Shown here in pieces: positions 46,514-55,193 of a stretch of 56,056 nucleotides of DNA. This DNA is from Bryobacter sp. (GTDB lineage: Bacteria; Acidobacteriota; Terriglobia; Bryobacterales; Bryobacteraceae): NCBI GenBank assembly GCA_022843605.1, contig JALHNI010000026.1:1-56056 (forward strand). The letters run 5' to 3'. Numbering within the stretch: the stretch's first letter is position 1; the number at the start of each line of letters is the position of its first letter. The notes under the pieces are model-generated. The model saw only the letters and a list, made by a program, of their open reading frames with translations, was not told the DNA's origin and did no database searches. Position numbers and translations under genes: made by a program.

Positions 46514-48560
46514 AACTTGTCCCGACTCTCCAGGTTGGCCAGCACTTCCTTCTTGCTGACCCAGGCCGTGCGCAGCTTTTTCGCGCTCACCAGCGGCAGT
46601 TGATCCTCGGCGTGTGGCGACCCCGGCTGCGACGAGTTCCCGTAGCTGGTCAGCACCTGGGCCCGTACCGGCTTGCCGAACTCAACAATGCAGACGAACG
46701 TATCGCCGACGTTCGCGATGCGCTGCGGCGCCGGGTACTGCAGTACGCGAAACGCGCCCAAGCCTCCGGAGGCGCCGTTGCCAGGCAGATTCACCTTGCC
46801 GCGCACCAGACGCCGATGCTCGCCATAGGGCGCATCAAGCGAGCCGTAGGACTCGATGACGTCCGCCGCCGCTTCGTCCAGGGCTTTTACGGCCGCGGAC
46901 GGATCCTTCAGTCCGCGCGGCGTGGTGAGCGGCTCAGTCGCCGTCTGCGGCACCGAGAACACCGTTTTGTTGGTGAAGGCCGTGCCGGCAAATCGCCGCG
47001 CCCAATTCTCGAACAGCAGCGTGCCCGGCTGGCGCTTTCTGCCTGACGGTCCCACGCGGCGAGTACCGCTGCGGCCTGCTTGGCACGCTCCGTTCCCATC
47101 TGCCTGGCCGCAGCCACTAAATCGTCCAGCACACGGTCCGCGAACTCCAACCGCGTCGAAAACTTACTCGCCACTACCTCGTCGACACTCAACTTATCCT
47201 TCGCGCTCAACATCCGGATGGAACTCGACGTGCGAAAGGTAAAATCGCGTCCCGCCGTATAAGCGGCGAACTGACTCGGATCGAGCGGAGGAATGGTGGA
47301 AGTCCACGGCGGATCGTTGGTGTTCTGCACCCATCCAGCCGGCGGATCGATCACCTTCGGCAGGTCCTCGTAAGGATGCACCTCAGTCCACAGCGTCGCT
47401 GAAGTGTCGCCCGGCACTACGCCAGCCCAGTAAGCCAGATTACCGTTCGCCCGCTTCGGCAACGTGCCATTGAACAGATACATCACGTGCCCGTCACGAT
47501 CGCCGTAAGTGATATTGAAGGTCGGCACCTGTAGCCGCTTCACCTGCGCCTCGTACTCGCTGAAGCTCCGCGCGATCGCCATCTTCCAGTACTGCTCCAG
47601 CAGAAATGGGCGATCAAGCGCAGCGGTCTTCTGCGCCAGCACCAGACCTGCGTTGTCCCACACCACCGGCCCATGCAAGGTACTCCGTACCACCAATTTT
47701 TCGTCCGCGGTGCCCTTCACTTTGATCGTTTTCGTTTCCATGGCAAAGGGCTTCGTCACGCCATCGAACCTGTAGCCGCCTTCGGCCAAGGTAATTCTGA
47801 ATAGGTCACTGGCATCAATGCTGTTCACCGTCTGGGTGAAAGCCAGATACTCAGAAAAAACGAAGCGCAATACCGGAAAGCCAATCTGGCTGGCGCCATA
47901 CAAGTTCATTCCCGGACCGTTCAGATGAGCTTCGTAGTAGGTGTACCAGTCCTGCCAGGGCAGGTGCGGATTCATCAGCACCATGGTCTTGCCGCTGGCC
48001 GAATGCTTCGGCGCGATGGCCCAGGCATTGGAGCCGATGCTGCCGGGTGCAATCGTCCGGCCCGCTGCCGCGGTCGCTACGCGCCCCGCGGAGCTGATGT
48101 AACTGAAGTGGACAATGCGGTGGACGTGAATCAGCGGATCGGCGCCAGTGATCGGCAACACCTGCTTCATCTCGGCCGCGATCAGGTCCGGATGCCGTCG
48201 CGCGTATTCATTCATGCCTTCGGCAAAGGCGTCGAGGTAACTGCGAAACTCGGGCGTCTGCTGCTGATACCAGGCTAGTCCGCGCTCCGGAACGCCATTT
48301 GTGTGCACCCAACGATCCAGCTCAAGCGACTTTGCACCCCAATACTCCGCGCCCCGGCCGCGGCTTTCGCCATAGAGCTTCAACACCAGGTTGGCGTGGC
48401 TCTGCATTTGCGCATAGCCGTAGCCGTAGAACATCCCCACCGCGTTCTTGGCGTAAACATGCGGCACGCCGAAGCGATCCCACAGGATCTCTACACCGCG
48501 ATCCGCCGCGCCGAGCGCGGAAGCCAAAAGAAGTATCCAGGCAGCCGTTTTCTGAGCCAT
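46510..48560 (-). pseudogene. Penicillin acylase family (Ntn-hydrolase), interrupted by one frameshift
   Basis: Two overlapping minus-strand frames carry one family protein: from ATG 48560 through about 47030 (signal peptide, VEILWDRFGVPHVYAKN, processed chain junction G176/S177 in GSIGSNAWAI) and then another frame to 46510 (GTLLFENWARRFAG ... QLPLVSAKKLRTAW). Adding one C in the CC run at about 47027 joins them as AESASPGTLLFENWARRF. Together about 683 residues, the usual size. The catalytic Ser177 is intact, but the frame breaks about 510 residues in and the missing part is needed for folding. This is either a natural mutation or a sequencing/assembly error. Substrates would be acylated amides or lactams. 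Confidence 0.85.
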
Positions 48561-48631
48561 ATCGATCCTTGCGATGGTATTTGGCGGCGAACGGGGCCCG
48601 GAAGAGAGATTGTATCGCGTTACCCTGAAAT

Positions 48632-49285
48632 TTGGCCTACTCACTCGTTATCTTTGACCTCGACGGCACGTTGATCGATTCGCAAGCCGACCTCGCCTCC
48701 TCCGTCAACGCCACCCGCCGTTTCATGGGTATGGAAAATCTTTCGCCCGAGGTCGTCGCTTCTTACGTCGGCCACGGCGCCCCCGTCCTCATGCGGCGCG
48801 CGCTTGGTCCGGAAGCCTCCGAACAGGACGTCGCACGGGCGCTCGACTATTTTATCCGCTACTATCACGAGCACTGTCTGGACGAAACAGACCTGTATCC
48901 AGGCACGCGTGAAATGCTCGACGAGTTACTCGCCGCCGACCGTCACCTGGCTATCCTCACCAACAAACCGGTCCGGATCAGCCAGCGCATCGTCGAAGGC
49001 CTCGGCCTCCAGAAGCACTTTTTCGAGGTCTTCGGCGGCAATAGCTTTGAACAGAAGAAGCCGCACCCCATCGGCATCGAACGGCTGCTGGAAGCGACTT
49101 CTTTGCCGCACGCCGTCACTTTGATGGTGGGCGATAGCGGCGTCGATATCGAGACCGCCCGCAACGCCGGAGTGCATGCTTGCGGCGTCACCTTCGGCCT
49201 CAGTCCCGAAACGATGCGCGCCGCCGCGCCGGACTACGTCATTGACGCCATGCCCGCACTCACCCCGATCGTGCTGGGAAGATAA
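48632..49285 (+). CDS. HAD-superfamily phosphatase (phosphoglycolate phosphatase-like)
   Basis: A 217-residue HAD-IA hydrolase. Motif I is FDLDGTLIDSQ with nucleophile D9 and D11; motif II ILTNKP; motif III the lysine in QKKPHPIG; motif IV VGDSGVDIETARNAG. The cap and GVTFGLSPE ending match Gph-type phosphoglycolate phosphatases, which remove phosphate from 2-phosphoglycolate; other small phosphate esters are possible. The start is TTG at 48632: a stop codon lies two codons upstream in frame and no ATG comes before the motif. It diverges from the acylase gene. Confidence 0.9.
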   Translation: MAYSLVIFDLDGTLIDSQADLASSVNATRRFMGMENLSPEVVASYVGHGAPVLMRRALGPEASEQDVARALDYFIRYYHEHCLDETDLYPGTREMLDELLAADRHLAILTNKPVRISQRIVEGLGLQKHFFEVFGGNSFEQKKPHPIGIERLLEATSLPHAVTLMVGDSGVDIETARNAGVHACGVTFGLSPETMRAAAPDYVIDAMPALTPIVLGR

Positions 49286-49295
49286 CGAGCCCGGC

Positions 49296-49646
49296 CTACC
49301 TCACCGGCCCCATCACGAAGATCGTATTGCCGGACGGGTCCTGCAGGTCGAAAGTTCGAGCTCCCCACTCTTCAATGTGAGGAGCGCGAGCAAGCACCAC
49401 CTTTTCATTCCATTCCCTGTAGTAGGCATCGGCATCGTCCACCTGAAGGGACACGCAGGCGTTCCGGCCATGTCCTGCCATCGGACAGTCCAGCGTGATC
49501 CGGAGGGTTCCACGCTCCACACCCAGCAGTCCAGTCCGCCCGTCTTCCGAAACTTCGAAGGTCACACGAAAGCCGAGGCCGTCTACGTAGAAGGCTTTCG
49601 CCGCCGCCAAGTCTTCAACGGGAAGAATGGGAATTGCGAGTTCCAT
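49296..49646 (-). CDS. VOC-family (glyoxalase/bleomycin-resistance-like) protein
   Basis: A 116-residue single VOC domain: ELAIPILPVEDLAAAKAFYVDGLGFRVTFE is the classic first beta-alpha-beta unit, and GARTFDLQDPSGNTIFVMGP the closing half. These proteins bind metals and open or isomerise substrates, or sequester antibiotics (bleomycin-binding type); the substrate is unknown. A TACCCT box lies 10 nt upstream of the ATG. It converges on the HAD gene with 10 nt between stops. Confidence 0.9.
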   Translation of the reverse strand: MELAIPILPVEDLAAAKAFYVDGLGFRVTFEVSEDGRTGLLGVERGTLRITLDCPMAGHGRNACVSLQVDDADAYYREWNEKVVLARAPHIEEWGARTFDLQDPSGNTIFVMGPVR

Positions 49647-49703
49647 TATCCCGTTGAGGGTAACGTCGTTTTTTTAGGGCGCAACGTGAGCCGCAAAAGC
49701 CGA

Positions 49704-49709
49704 TACAAT
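49704..49709 (+). promoter_or_regulatory. -10 box (TACAAT) before the secreted hydrolase, leaderless-type spacing
   Basis: TACAAT ends 7 nt before the ATG at 49717, and no Shine-Dalgarno sequence is present between them (CCGCTTG). The transcript should begin within one base of the start codon. Confidence 0.45.
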
Positions 49710-49716
49710 CCGCTTG

Positions 49717-51663
49717 ATGCGATTTTTCCCCTGCTTGCTCCTCGCCTCGCTGGCTTTTGCTCAACCTTCCGCACCGGTAAGACCCGTACCGCCACCCGGC
49801 GTGGAGGTGAGCGCTGCGGACCGCAAAGAACTGGATGCCGGCTTAGCCAAACTTCGTGACGCTATGGGGCCGCTGAAGCAAAACCCCGATTGGCCCGACG
49901 TCGCCATCTTCTATGAGGCCGTCCGTTATGCCCTCACCTACGGCGAATTCTTCAAAGCGGAAGAAATCTTCAAGGCCAAGGAATTGCTAAAACAGGGCCT
50001 CACCCGAGCCGAGGAACTCGCTGCCGGGCGCCCCTCCTGGACGCGTGCCACCGGACTCGTCCTTCGTGGCTATGTCTCGAAAATCGACCACAGCGTCCAG
50101 CCCTACTCCATCATCGTGCCGCCCGGTTTCGCTTCCGAGCCGCATCGTCGCCGCCGTCTCGACTTTTGGGCTCACGGCCGGGGCGAAACCCTCAGCGAAG
50201 TGAACTTCCTCTGGGACCGTCAACGCCAACCCGGTGAATGGGTGCCCGCCGACGCCTTCCTCGTCCATCTTTATGGCCGCTACTGCAATGCCAACAAGTT
50301 CGCCGGCGAAGTGGACCTCTCTGAAGTCCTCGCCGACATGAAGAAACGGTACGCCATCGACGACGATCGTGTCCTGATTCGCGGCTTCTCCATGGGCGGC
50401 GCTTCCACCTGGCAGTTCGCCACCCATCATGCATGGAAGTTCGCCGCCGCGGCCCCTGGTGCGGGCTTCGCCGAAACGCCCGAGTTCCTGCGCATCAAGC
50501 CTGACGAACTCGCCAAAACGCCCGACTGGCAGAAGAAGCTTTGGCGCCTCTACAACGCTACCGATTATGCCGCCAACCTGTACAATGTCCCCGTCGTCGC
50601 CTACTCAGGCGAAATCGACGGCCAGAAGCAGGCCGCCGACATCATGGCCAAGGCACTGGAAGCTGAAGGCATGCAGATGACCCACGTCATCGGGCCGAAA
50701 ACCGGGCATCGCTACCATCCTGATTCGAAGCCCATCATCGATGCCAAGCTCGATGCCATCGCCGCCCGCGGCCGCGATTACTACGCCCGCAAAGTGAAGT
50801 TCGTCACCTATACCCTGCGCTACAACCGCATGAAGTGGATCCTCATTGAAGGCCTCGATCAGCATTGGGAACGCGGTCGCGTCGAGGCCGAGTATTCACC
50901 CACTGGCTTCGACCTCAAGACCTCGGGGGTCACGGCGGTTCGCCTCGACTTCGGCCCTGGCGGATATCCGCTTGACGTCGCCGCCAAGCCGGCGATCCGC
51001 ATCGACGGACAAACCATCGCCGGCCCCGCCCCGTTCACTGACCGATCTTACTCCGCCAGCCTCATCAAGCAGAATGGCCGTTGGGCGCTGGGCACGGTGC
51101 AAGGCCTCGCAAAGAAGCATGGTCTGCAGGGCCCCATTGACGATGCCTTCTGGAATTCGTTCCTCATGGTGAAACCCACCGGCACGCCGATGGATTCCAC
51201 CATCGCCCCGTGGGTGAAAGCCGAAAGCGACCGGGCCATTCATGAGTGGCGCAAGGTGTTCCGCGGCGATGCGCCCGTCAAAGACGACGCCCAGGTCACC
51301 GATGCCGACATCGCCGCCAACCATCTGGTGCTTTGGGGCGACCCAAGCTCAAATAAGGTGCTGGCCCGGATTGCCGGCCAACTGCCTATCAAGTGGACCT
51401 CGGTGGGAGTCACCGTGGGCGCCAGAACCTATCCGGCCGGCCACGTGCCTTTGCTCATCTATCCGAATCCGCTCAACCCTGCGAAGTACGTTGTGCTCAA
51501 TAGCGGCTTCACATTCCGCGAGTTCGATGCGCTGAACAACGCGCGGCAAGTTCCGAAGCTGCCGGACTGGGCCGTCGTCGATACCGCCACGCCGCCTGAT
51601 GCCTACGCGCCCGGTAAGATCGCCGCCGCCGGCTTCTTTGGCGAGGACTGGAAGCTCAAATAA
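49717..51663 (+). CDS. Secreted alpha/beta hydrolase (prolyl-oligopeptidase/esterase-like)
   Basis: A 648-residue exported enzyme: signal peptide (1-15, LAFAQ), a helical region (about 35-105), and an alpha/beta-hydrolase core with the nucleophile S225 in RGFSMGGAST and histidine H331 or H334 in KTGHRYHPDS; an acidic residue (E/D in YSGEIDGQ) precedes it. A beta-rich C-terminal half (about 340-640) follows. It belongs to the secreted esterase/peptidase group with a GxSxG nucleophile elbow. The substrate may be an ester or peptide; no lipid or polymer-specific motif is seen. The ATG at 49717 is preferred over TTG 49714. A hairpin follows the stop. Confidence 0.82.
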   Translation: MRFFPCLLLASLAFAQPSAPVRPVPPPGVEVSAADRKELDAGLAKLRDAMGPLKQNPDWPDVAIFYEAVRYALTYGEFFKAEEIFKAKELLKQGLTRAEELAAGRPSWTRATGLVLRGYVSKIDHSVQPYSIIVPPGFASEPHRRRRLDFWAHGRGETLSEVNFLWDRQRQPGEWVPADAFLVHLYGRYCNANKFAGEVDLSEVLADMKKRYAIDDDRVLIRGFSMGGASTWQFATHHAWKFAAAAPGAGFAETPEFLRIKPDELAKTPDWQKKLWRLYNATDYAANLYNVPVVAYSGEIDGQKQAADIMAKALEAEGMQMTHVIGPKTGHRYHPDSKPIIDAKLDAIAARGRDYYARKVKFVTYTLRYNRMKWILIEGLDQHWERGRVEAEYSPTGFDLKTSGVTAVRLDFGPGGYPLDVAAKPAIRIDGQTIAGPAPFTDRSYSASLIKQNGRWALGTVQGLAKKHGLQGPIDDAFWNSFLMVKPTGTPMDSTIAPWVKAESDRAIHEWRKVFRGDAPVKDDAQVTDADIAANHLVLWGDPSSNKVLARIAGQLPIKWTSVGVTVGARTYPAGHVPLLIYPNPLNPAKYVVLNSGFTFREFDALNNARQVPKLPDWAVVDTATPPDAYAPGKIAAAGFFGEDWKLK

Positions 51664-51668
51664 AAAAG

Positions 51669-51692
51669 GGCGGGACTCGAAAGAGTCCCGCC
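51669..51692. terminator. Hairpin downstream of the secreted hydrolase
   Basis: A 10-bp perfect stem (51669-51678 with 51683-51692) closed by a GAAA tetraloop. It is preceded by a run of A but followed by GTTCTA, not a T run, so termination on the plus strand would be weak; on the minus strand the U-tract is good, but no gene needs it there. Confidence 0.6.
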
Positions 51693-51746
51693 GTTCTAAG
51701 GACAGTTTGCTCTTGGACAGTAGGCTTTTTGAGAGCAGACATGTGC

Positions 51747-51805
51747 AGATCCGGAGGCGAACCGCCTTCTCCGCTAAAGACCTAATCGGCAACCTCAGCG
51801 GATCT
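51747..51805 (+). other. Possible structured leader upstream of the acyl-CoA dehydrogenase
   Basis: An outer 7-bp pairing (AGATCCG 51747-51753 with CGGATCT 51799-51805) encloses a small hairpin (AGGCG 51755-51759, CGCCT 51763-51767). It lies in the 196-nt gap between the hydrolase and the acyl-CoA dehydrogenase gene, 55 nt before the start. It matches no riboswitch class that I recognise. Stem strength is modest and could be coincidental. Confidence 0.25.
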
Positions 51806-51859
51806 CTTTAGAACTGCTATTTTCGTAGGTGGACTTCCCTGACGAAAGGACCATTCCCA

Positions 51860-53647
51860 ATGGCTGCCATCTCTGTTGCCGTGCCCAAGACCAAGGGCGG
51901 TGCGTTTCTCCTCGATGCCGCTTCACCCGACCATCTCTACTCGCCGGAAGACTTTACCGAGGACCATCAGGCCGTTGCACGCACCACGGATGACTTCTTC
52001 CGGCAGGAAGTTGAACCCAACCTCGAAGCGATTCTGCGCCACGAGCCCGGCGTCGCCGTCCGCATCGTCAAGAAATCCGCGGAACTTGGCCTCACGGCGG
52101 TAACCGTACCCGAAGAATACGGCGGCATGGAGATGGACATGGTCTCTTCCATGATCGTCGCCGAAGGCCTGGCCAAAGATGGCAGTTATGCCAACTGGCA
52201 CGGCGCCCATGCCGGAATCGGGACGCTTCCACTGCTACTCTTCGGCACTCACGCGCAGCGTGAAAAGTATCTCACCCGCCTGGCAAAGGGCGAGATTATT
52301 GGCGCTTATGCCTTAACTGAGCCCGAAGCCGGCTCCGATTCACTCGCTTCGAAAACGACGGCCGTCCTGAACTCCGAGGGCACTCACTACGTGCTGAACG
52401 GTACCAAAATGTGGATCTCGAACGGTGGCGAGGCCGACCTCTACACCGTCTTCGCCAAAATCGATGGCGCCAAAGAAAAGTTCACCGCCTTTTTGGTGGA
52501 GCGTTCCTATCCCGGCGTAAAGCCTGGTCAGGAAGAGAAAAAGATGGGAGTGAAGGGCGCCTCCACTACGGCGATCTTCCTCGACAATGTCCACGTCCCC
52601 GTGGAGAATGTGCTGGGCGAGATCGGCCGCGGCCACATCATCGCTTTCAACGTTCTAAACCTGGGGCGGCTGAAGCTGGGCCCCTTCGCCGTCGGCGCGT
52701 CAAAGTATGTTATCGGCTTGTGCGCAAAGTACGCGAATGACCGGCGCGCCTTCGGCAAAGCAATCGGCGAGTTCGGCATGATCCGCCACAAACTGGCCGA
52801 GATGTCCATCCGCACGTTCGCCACCGAAAGCATCAGTTACCGCATGGCCGGTATGATTGAGGCGCACCTGGAAGGTTGGACGCCTCGTCAGGAGAACGCC
52901 TGGCCCACCTATCTGAAGGCGATTGAAGAGTTCGCCGCCGAGTGCAGTTTCGTCAAGGTCTTTGCCTCCGAGTCGCTCGACTACGTCGTCGACGAAGGCG
53001 TGCAAATTCATGGCGGCAACGGCTTCTCCGCCGAGTATGCCGTGGAAAAGCACTACCGCGATTCGCGCATCAACCGCATTTGGGAAGGCACCAACGAGAT
53101 TAACCGGTTGCTCGGCACGGGCACCCTGCTGAAGCGTGCCCAACGCGGCCAATTGCCGCTCGTCGCGGCGGTACAGAAACTGATGGGCGAACTGATGGCC
53201 GGCCCATCGTTTGAAACAGACTCCTCTGAATGGGCCAGCGAAATCGCCCTGGTCGCGAACGCCAAAAAGGTCACCCTGCTCGCGCTCGGCGCGGCCTACC
53301 AGAGATTCCTCGCCAACCTCGACCAGCAACAGGAAGTCATGGCGGGCATCGCTGACCTGGCCATGGCCGCCTTCGCCATGGAGAGCGTCTATTTGCGGGC
53401 CCGGAAACTTGCAGCGCTCGGGCGTGGCGAGATCGCCGCCGCCATGTCGCAGGTCTTTCTGCGGGATCGCATGCAGGCCATCGAAGCCACCGGCAAGACG
53501 GTGCTCGCCGCTTGCGCCGAAGGCGACAACCTGCGCGCCAGCTTGACGTTTCTGAAGCGTCTCACGAAGTATGATCCGGTGAACTCTATCGCCCTTCGCC
53601 AACAGATCGCCCTTCGCGTGCTGGCCGCTGAGCGCTACGCCCTTTAA
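51860..53647 (+). CDS. Acyl-CoA dehydrogenase (long-chain, VLCAD-like architecture)
   Basis: A 595-residue FAD enzyme catalysing alpha-beta dehydrogenation of acyl-CoA. The catalytic core (about 30-420) contains GAYALTEPEAGSDSLASKTTA and KMWISNGGEADLYTVFAKID (FAD and substrate contact), a GRGHIIAFNVLNLGRLKLG helix, and QIHGGNGFSAEYAVEKHYRDSRINRIWEGTNEINR at the C-terminal end of the core. A further helical tail of about 170 residues is like VLCAD-type long-chain enzymes. A GAAAGGA site 10 nt upstream supports the ATG. No ETF genes are in the window. The P-loop kinase starts just after its stop. Confidence 0.93.
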   Translation: MAAISVAVPKTKGGAFLLDAASPDHLYSPEDFTEDHQAVARTTDDFFRQEVEPNLEAILRHEPGVAVRIVKKSAELGLTAVTVPEEYGGMEMDMVSSMIVAEGLAKDGSYANWHGAHAGIGTLPLLLFGTHAQREKYLTRLAKGEIIGAYALTEPEAGSDSLASKTTAVLNSEGTHYVLNGTKMWISNGGEADLYTVFAKIDGAKEKFTAFLVERSYPGVKPGQEEKKMGVKGASTTAIFLDNVHVPVENVLGEIGRGHIIAFNVLNLGRLKLGPFAVGASKYVIGLCAKYANDRRAFGKAIGEFGMIRHKLAEMSIRTFATESISYRMAGMIEAHLEGWTPRQENAWPTYLKAIEEFAAECSFVKVFASESLDYVVDEGVQIHGGNGFSAEYAVEKHYRDSRINRIWEGTNEINRLLGTGTLLKRAQRGQLPLVAAVQKLMGELMAGPSFETDSSEWASEIALVANAKKVTLLALGAAYQRFLANLDQQQEVMAGIADLAMAAFAMESVYLRARKLAALGRGEIAAAMSQVFLRDRMQAIEATGKTVLAACAEGDNLRASLTFLKRLTKYDPVNSIALRQQIALRVLAAERYAL

Positions 53648-53648
53648 G

Positions 53649-54086
53649 ATGCGCGTCCTGGTGTTGGTCGGCTTACCGGGTTCGGGCAAGTCGACCTGGG
53701 CTGAAACCGAGGGCATTACCGTGCTTTCCTCAGATGGTGTCCGGCAGTTGCTCTCCGACGACGTGAACAACCAGCGAATTCATCAGGAAGTCTTCAGCAC
53801 CTTGCGTTATCTGCTCAAACGGCGGCTCCAGGTGGGCGCTGCGGCCACCATCGTTGACGCCACCAATTTGCTCCCTGCGCACCGCAAGCCCTGGATTACG
53901 GTGGCGAAGTCCTTGGGCGCCTCCGTGGAGGCAATTTACTTCGACACACCACTCGAGGAGTGTCAGCGCCGCAACGGCAAGCGTTCTCGCGTGGTGCCGC
54001 CGGAGGCGATCGCCGCGATGTCAGCCAAGTTACGTCCGCCCTCGCTGCGCGAGGGGTTTCACCGCGTGCAGGTCATCAAAGGTTAG
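53649..54086 (+). CDS. P-loop kinase-like ATP-binding protein (polynucleotide-kinase fold)
   Basis: A 145-residue protein with an early Walker A loop (GLPGSGKST, 8-16) and an AAA_33/zeta-toxin-like fold. SSDGVRQLL, IVDATNLLPAHRKPWI and YFDTPLEECQRRNGKRSRVVPPEAI match the small kinases related to the 5'-polynucleotide kinase family. The size is only the kinase domain. Its substrate, RNA end or small metabolite, cannot be decided. It starts 1 nt after the dehydrogenase stop and ends in a 4-nt overlap with the CHAD gene on the other strand. Confidence 0.85.
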   Translation: MRVLVLVGLPGSGKSTWAETEGITVLSSDGVRQLLSDDVNNQRIHQEVFSTLRYLLKRRLQVGAAATIVDATNLLPAHRKPWITVAKSLGASVEAIYFDTPLEECQRRNGKRSRVVPPEAIAAMSAKLRPPSLREGFHRVQVIKG

Positions 54087-54466
54087 TCCACGGTCCGCGC
54101 CCAGGCAATCCACGCCGCCTCCTGGCGCACACCAAAGTGGCGTCGCCATGTACCTTGAAACTTTCTGATCTCCGTCGCAGCTTCAACTCGCAGGGCGGTA
54201 GCCACCCGGCGGGCCTCGGCGGATCGGGCGGGCAGACGAGCGAGAAACTCCTCGGCCACAATCGCATCGTGCCAATCACCCAGGTCTCGCTGAACAGCAC
54301 GCAAACGCTTCAGCCACTCGGTTCCCCCACCCGGATCGAGGATCTCGATCGCATAACGCAGGCGCTTGGCCGAGATGCGGAATTCGTGCAGGACAGCCGT
54401 TTCTCCGGACACCGCCGCGTTCTGTCCTGCGGCGAAGAACGCCTCGATGACCTTGTCGAGCTTCAA
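54083..54466 (-). CDS. CHAD domain, C-terminal half (split or frameshifted)
   Basis: A 127-residue frame carrying the second half of a CHAD domain: VLHEFRISAKRLRYAIEIL is the standard second basic-helix motif, followed by LRAVQRDLGDWHDAIVAEEFL. It starts at TTG 54466, in a TTGA overlap with the stop of the N-terminal half. A GAGG sequence lies 8 nt before the TTG, so independent translation is conceivable. CHAD proteins bind polyphosphate with their basic faces; the first half alone would lack half of them. Confidence 0.8.
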   Translation of the reverse strand: MKLDKVIEAFFAAGQNAAVSGETAVLHEFRISAKRLRYAIEILDPGGGTEWLKRLRAVQRDLGDWHDAIVAEEFLARLPARSAEARRVATALRVEAATEIRKFQGTWRRHFGVRQEAAWIAWARTVD

Positions 54467-54849
54467 GGCTGCACCTCAAGCCACCGCCGCCAACGCTGCG
54501 GACGCTCCTTCCGCAAGTGCACGCGCAACGATTCCTGTAGCTGAGTCGCCGCCAAATCTCGTTGCCCCTGCAGGTAACACAGGGCTGGATCGGCGGCGGG
54601 CAGACGATGCCGGCGCAGCAACTGGCGGGTAACATCCCGGTCCCGCACGGCTGCCGCCGCGTTTCGAATGCTCTTGATCTCCTTGGCGAACCGCCGGGCG
54701 TTGGGAACCTGGTTTCGATAGATTCGTAGACCTTCCGCCGCCCGCCGTACACTCACCCGCAGGTCGTGAACGGCTTCGACGCTCGCCGCGGCTTCAGTTC
54801 GCAACATCTGCGCGATCAGGTCATCGACGAGACTCACCAGGCTCTTCAT
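54463..54849 (-). CDS. CHAD domain, N-terminal half (split or frameshifted)
   Basis: A 128-residue frame with the first CHAD basic motif (VEAVHDLRVSVRRAAEGLRIYR), the AVRDRDV element and an ending RWRRWLEVQP, where continuous CHAD proteins go on without a break. A single added C at the junction (CCT to CCCT) would give LEVQPLKLDKV and one 255-residue protein, the usual size. A GTATATC -10-like box is 10 nt before the ATG at 54849. A frameshift is more likely than a natural split; the spacing of a Shine-Dalgarno-like GAGG leaves the other option open. Confidence 0.8.
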   Translation of the reverse strand: MKSLVSLVDDLIAQMLRTEAAASVEAVHDLRVSVRRAAEGLRIYRNQVPNARRFAKEIKSIRNAAAAVRDRDVTRQLLRRHRLPAADPALCYLQGQRDLAATQLQESLRVHLRKERPQRWRRWLEVQP

Positions 54850-54936
54850 CTGCCTTGAGGATATACCGCATGGAGGCGGACCGAAACGGAAGAGCGAAAG
54901 TTTTCTTCAAACGCTCGGTCGCCGCCCTGACCTCTG

Positions 54937-55179
54937 ATGGAGAAATCCACACAGTGGGCTCCGGTCATCGCCAAGTGGCCGGATGCTCGTGGCGCACCTC
55001 GGCAACGAATCGATGAGGATTTCAGCTTCCTGGGGATTACACTCGAAGAAGGACCGAATGCCGCCAACGCCCGATCGATCTTTTCCGATGCTTCGCCCGT
55101 CGCTGTACGAGTGATCCACACCCACAAGGAACTGATGATCGCCACGTCCGTCGCGAGGGTACTAACCCGTCGCGGTTAA
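54937..55179 (+). CDS. Possible small protein upstream of phosphoketolase (weak)
   Basis: An 80-residue open frame without a recognisable family, ending LTRRG. Its C-terminal part ([48 protein letters not shown]) looks like ordinary globular protein, but there is no Shine-Dalgarno sequence and codon third positions are only moderately GC-rich. It lies 14 nt before the phosphoketolase. If it is not real, 54850-55193 is a 344-nt stretch without a gene, in which I see no RNA or repeat. Confidence 0.35.
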   Translation: MEKSTQWAPVIAKWPDARGAPRQRIDEDFSFLGITLEEGPNAANARSIFSDASPVAVRVIHTHKELMIATSVARVLTRRG

Positions 55180-55193
55180 AGAAAGCTGATCCT

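Noticed and set aside
46510..48560. Programmed frameshift as the reason for two acylase frames
   Set aside because: No slippery sequence, pseudoknot or upstream Shine-Dalgarno stimulator is seen near 47027.
51747..51805. c-di-GMP or another known riboswitch
   Set aside because: The conserved cores of classes I know are absent; kept only as a possible structured leader.
52700..53770. 356-codon minus-strand open frame over the acyl-CoA dehydrogenase
   Set aside because: No family features; shadow of a conserved catalytic core on the other strand.
54846..55145. 99-codon minus-strand open frame upstream of the CHAD gene
   Set aside because: No start signal and no recognisable protein pattern; it overlaps the CHAD start.
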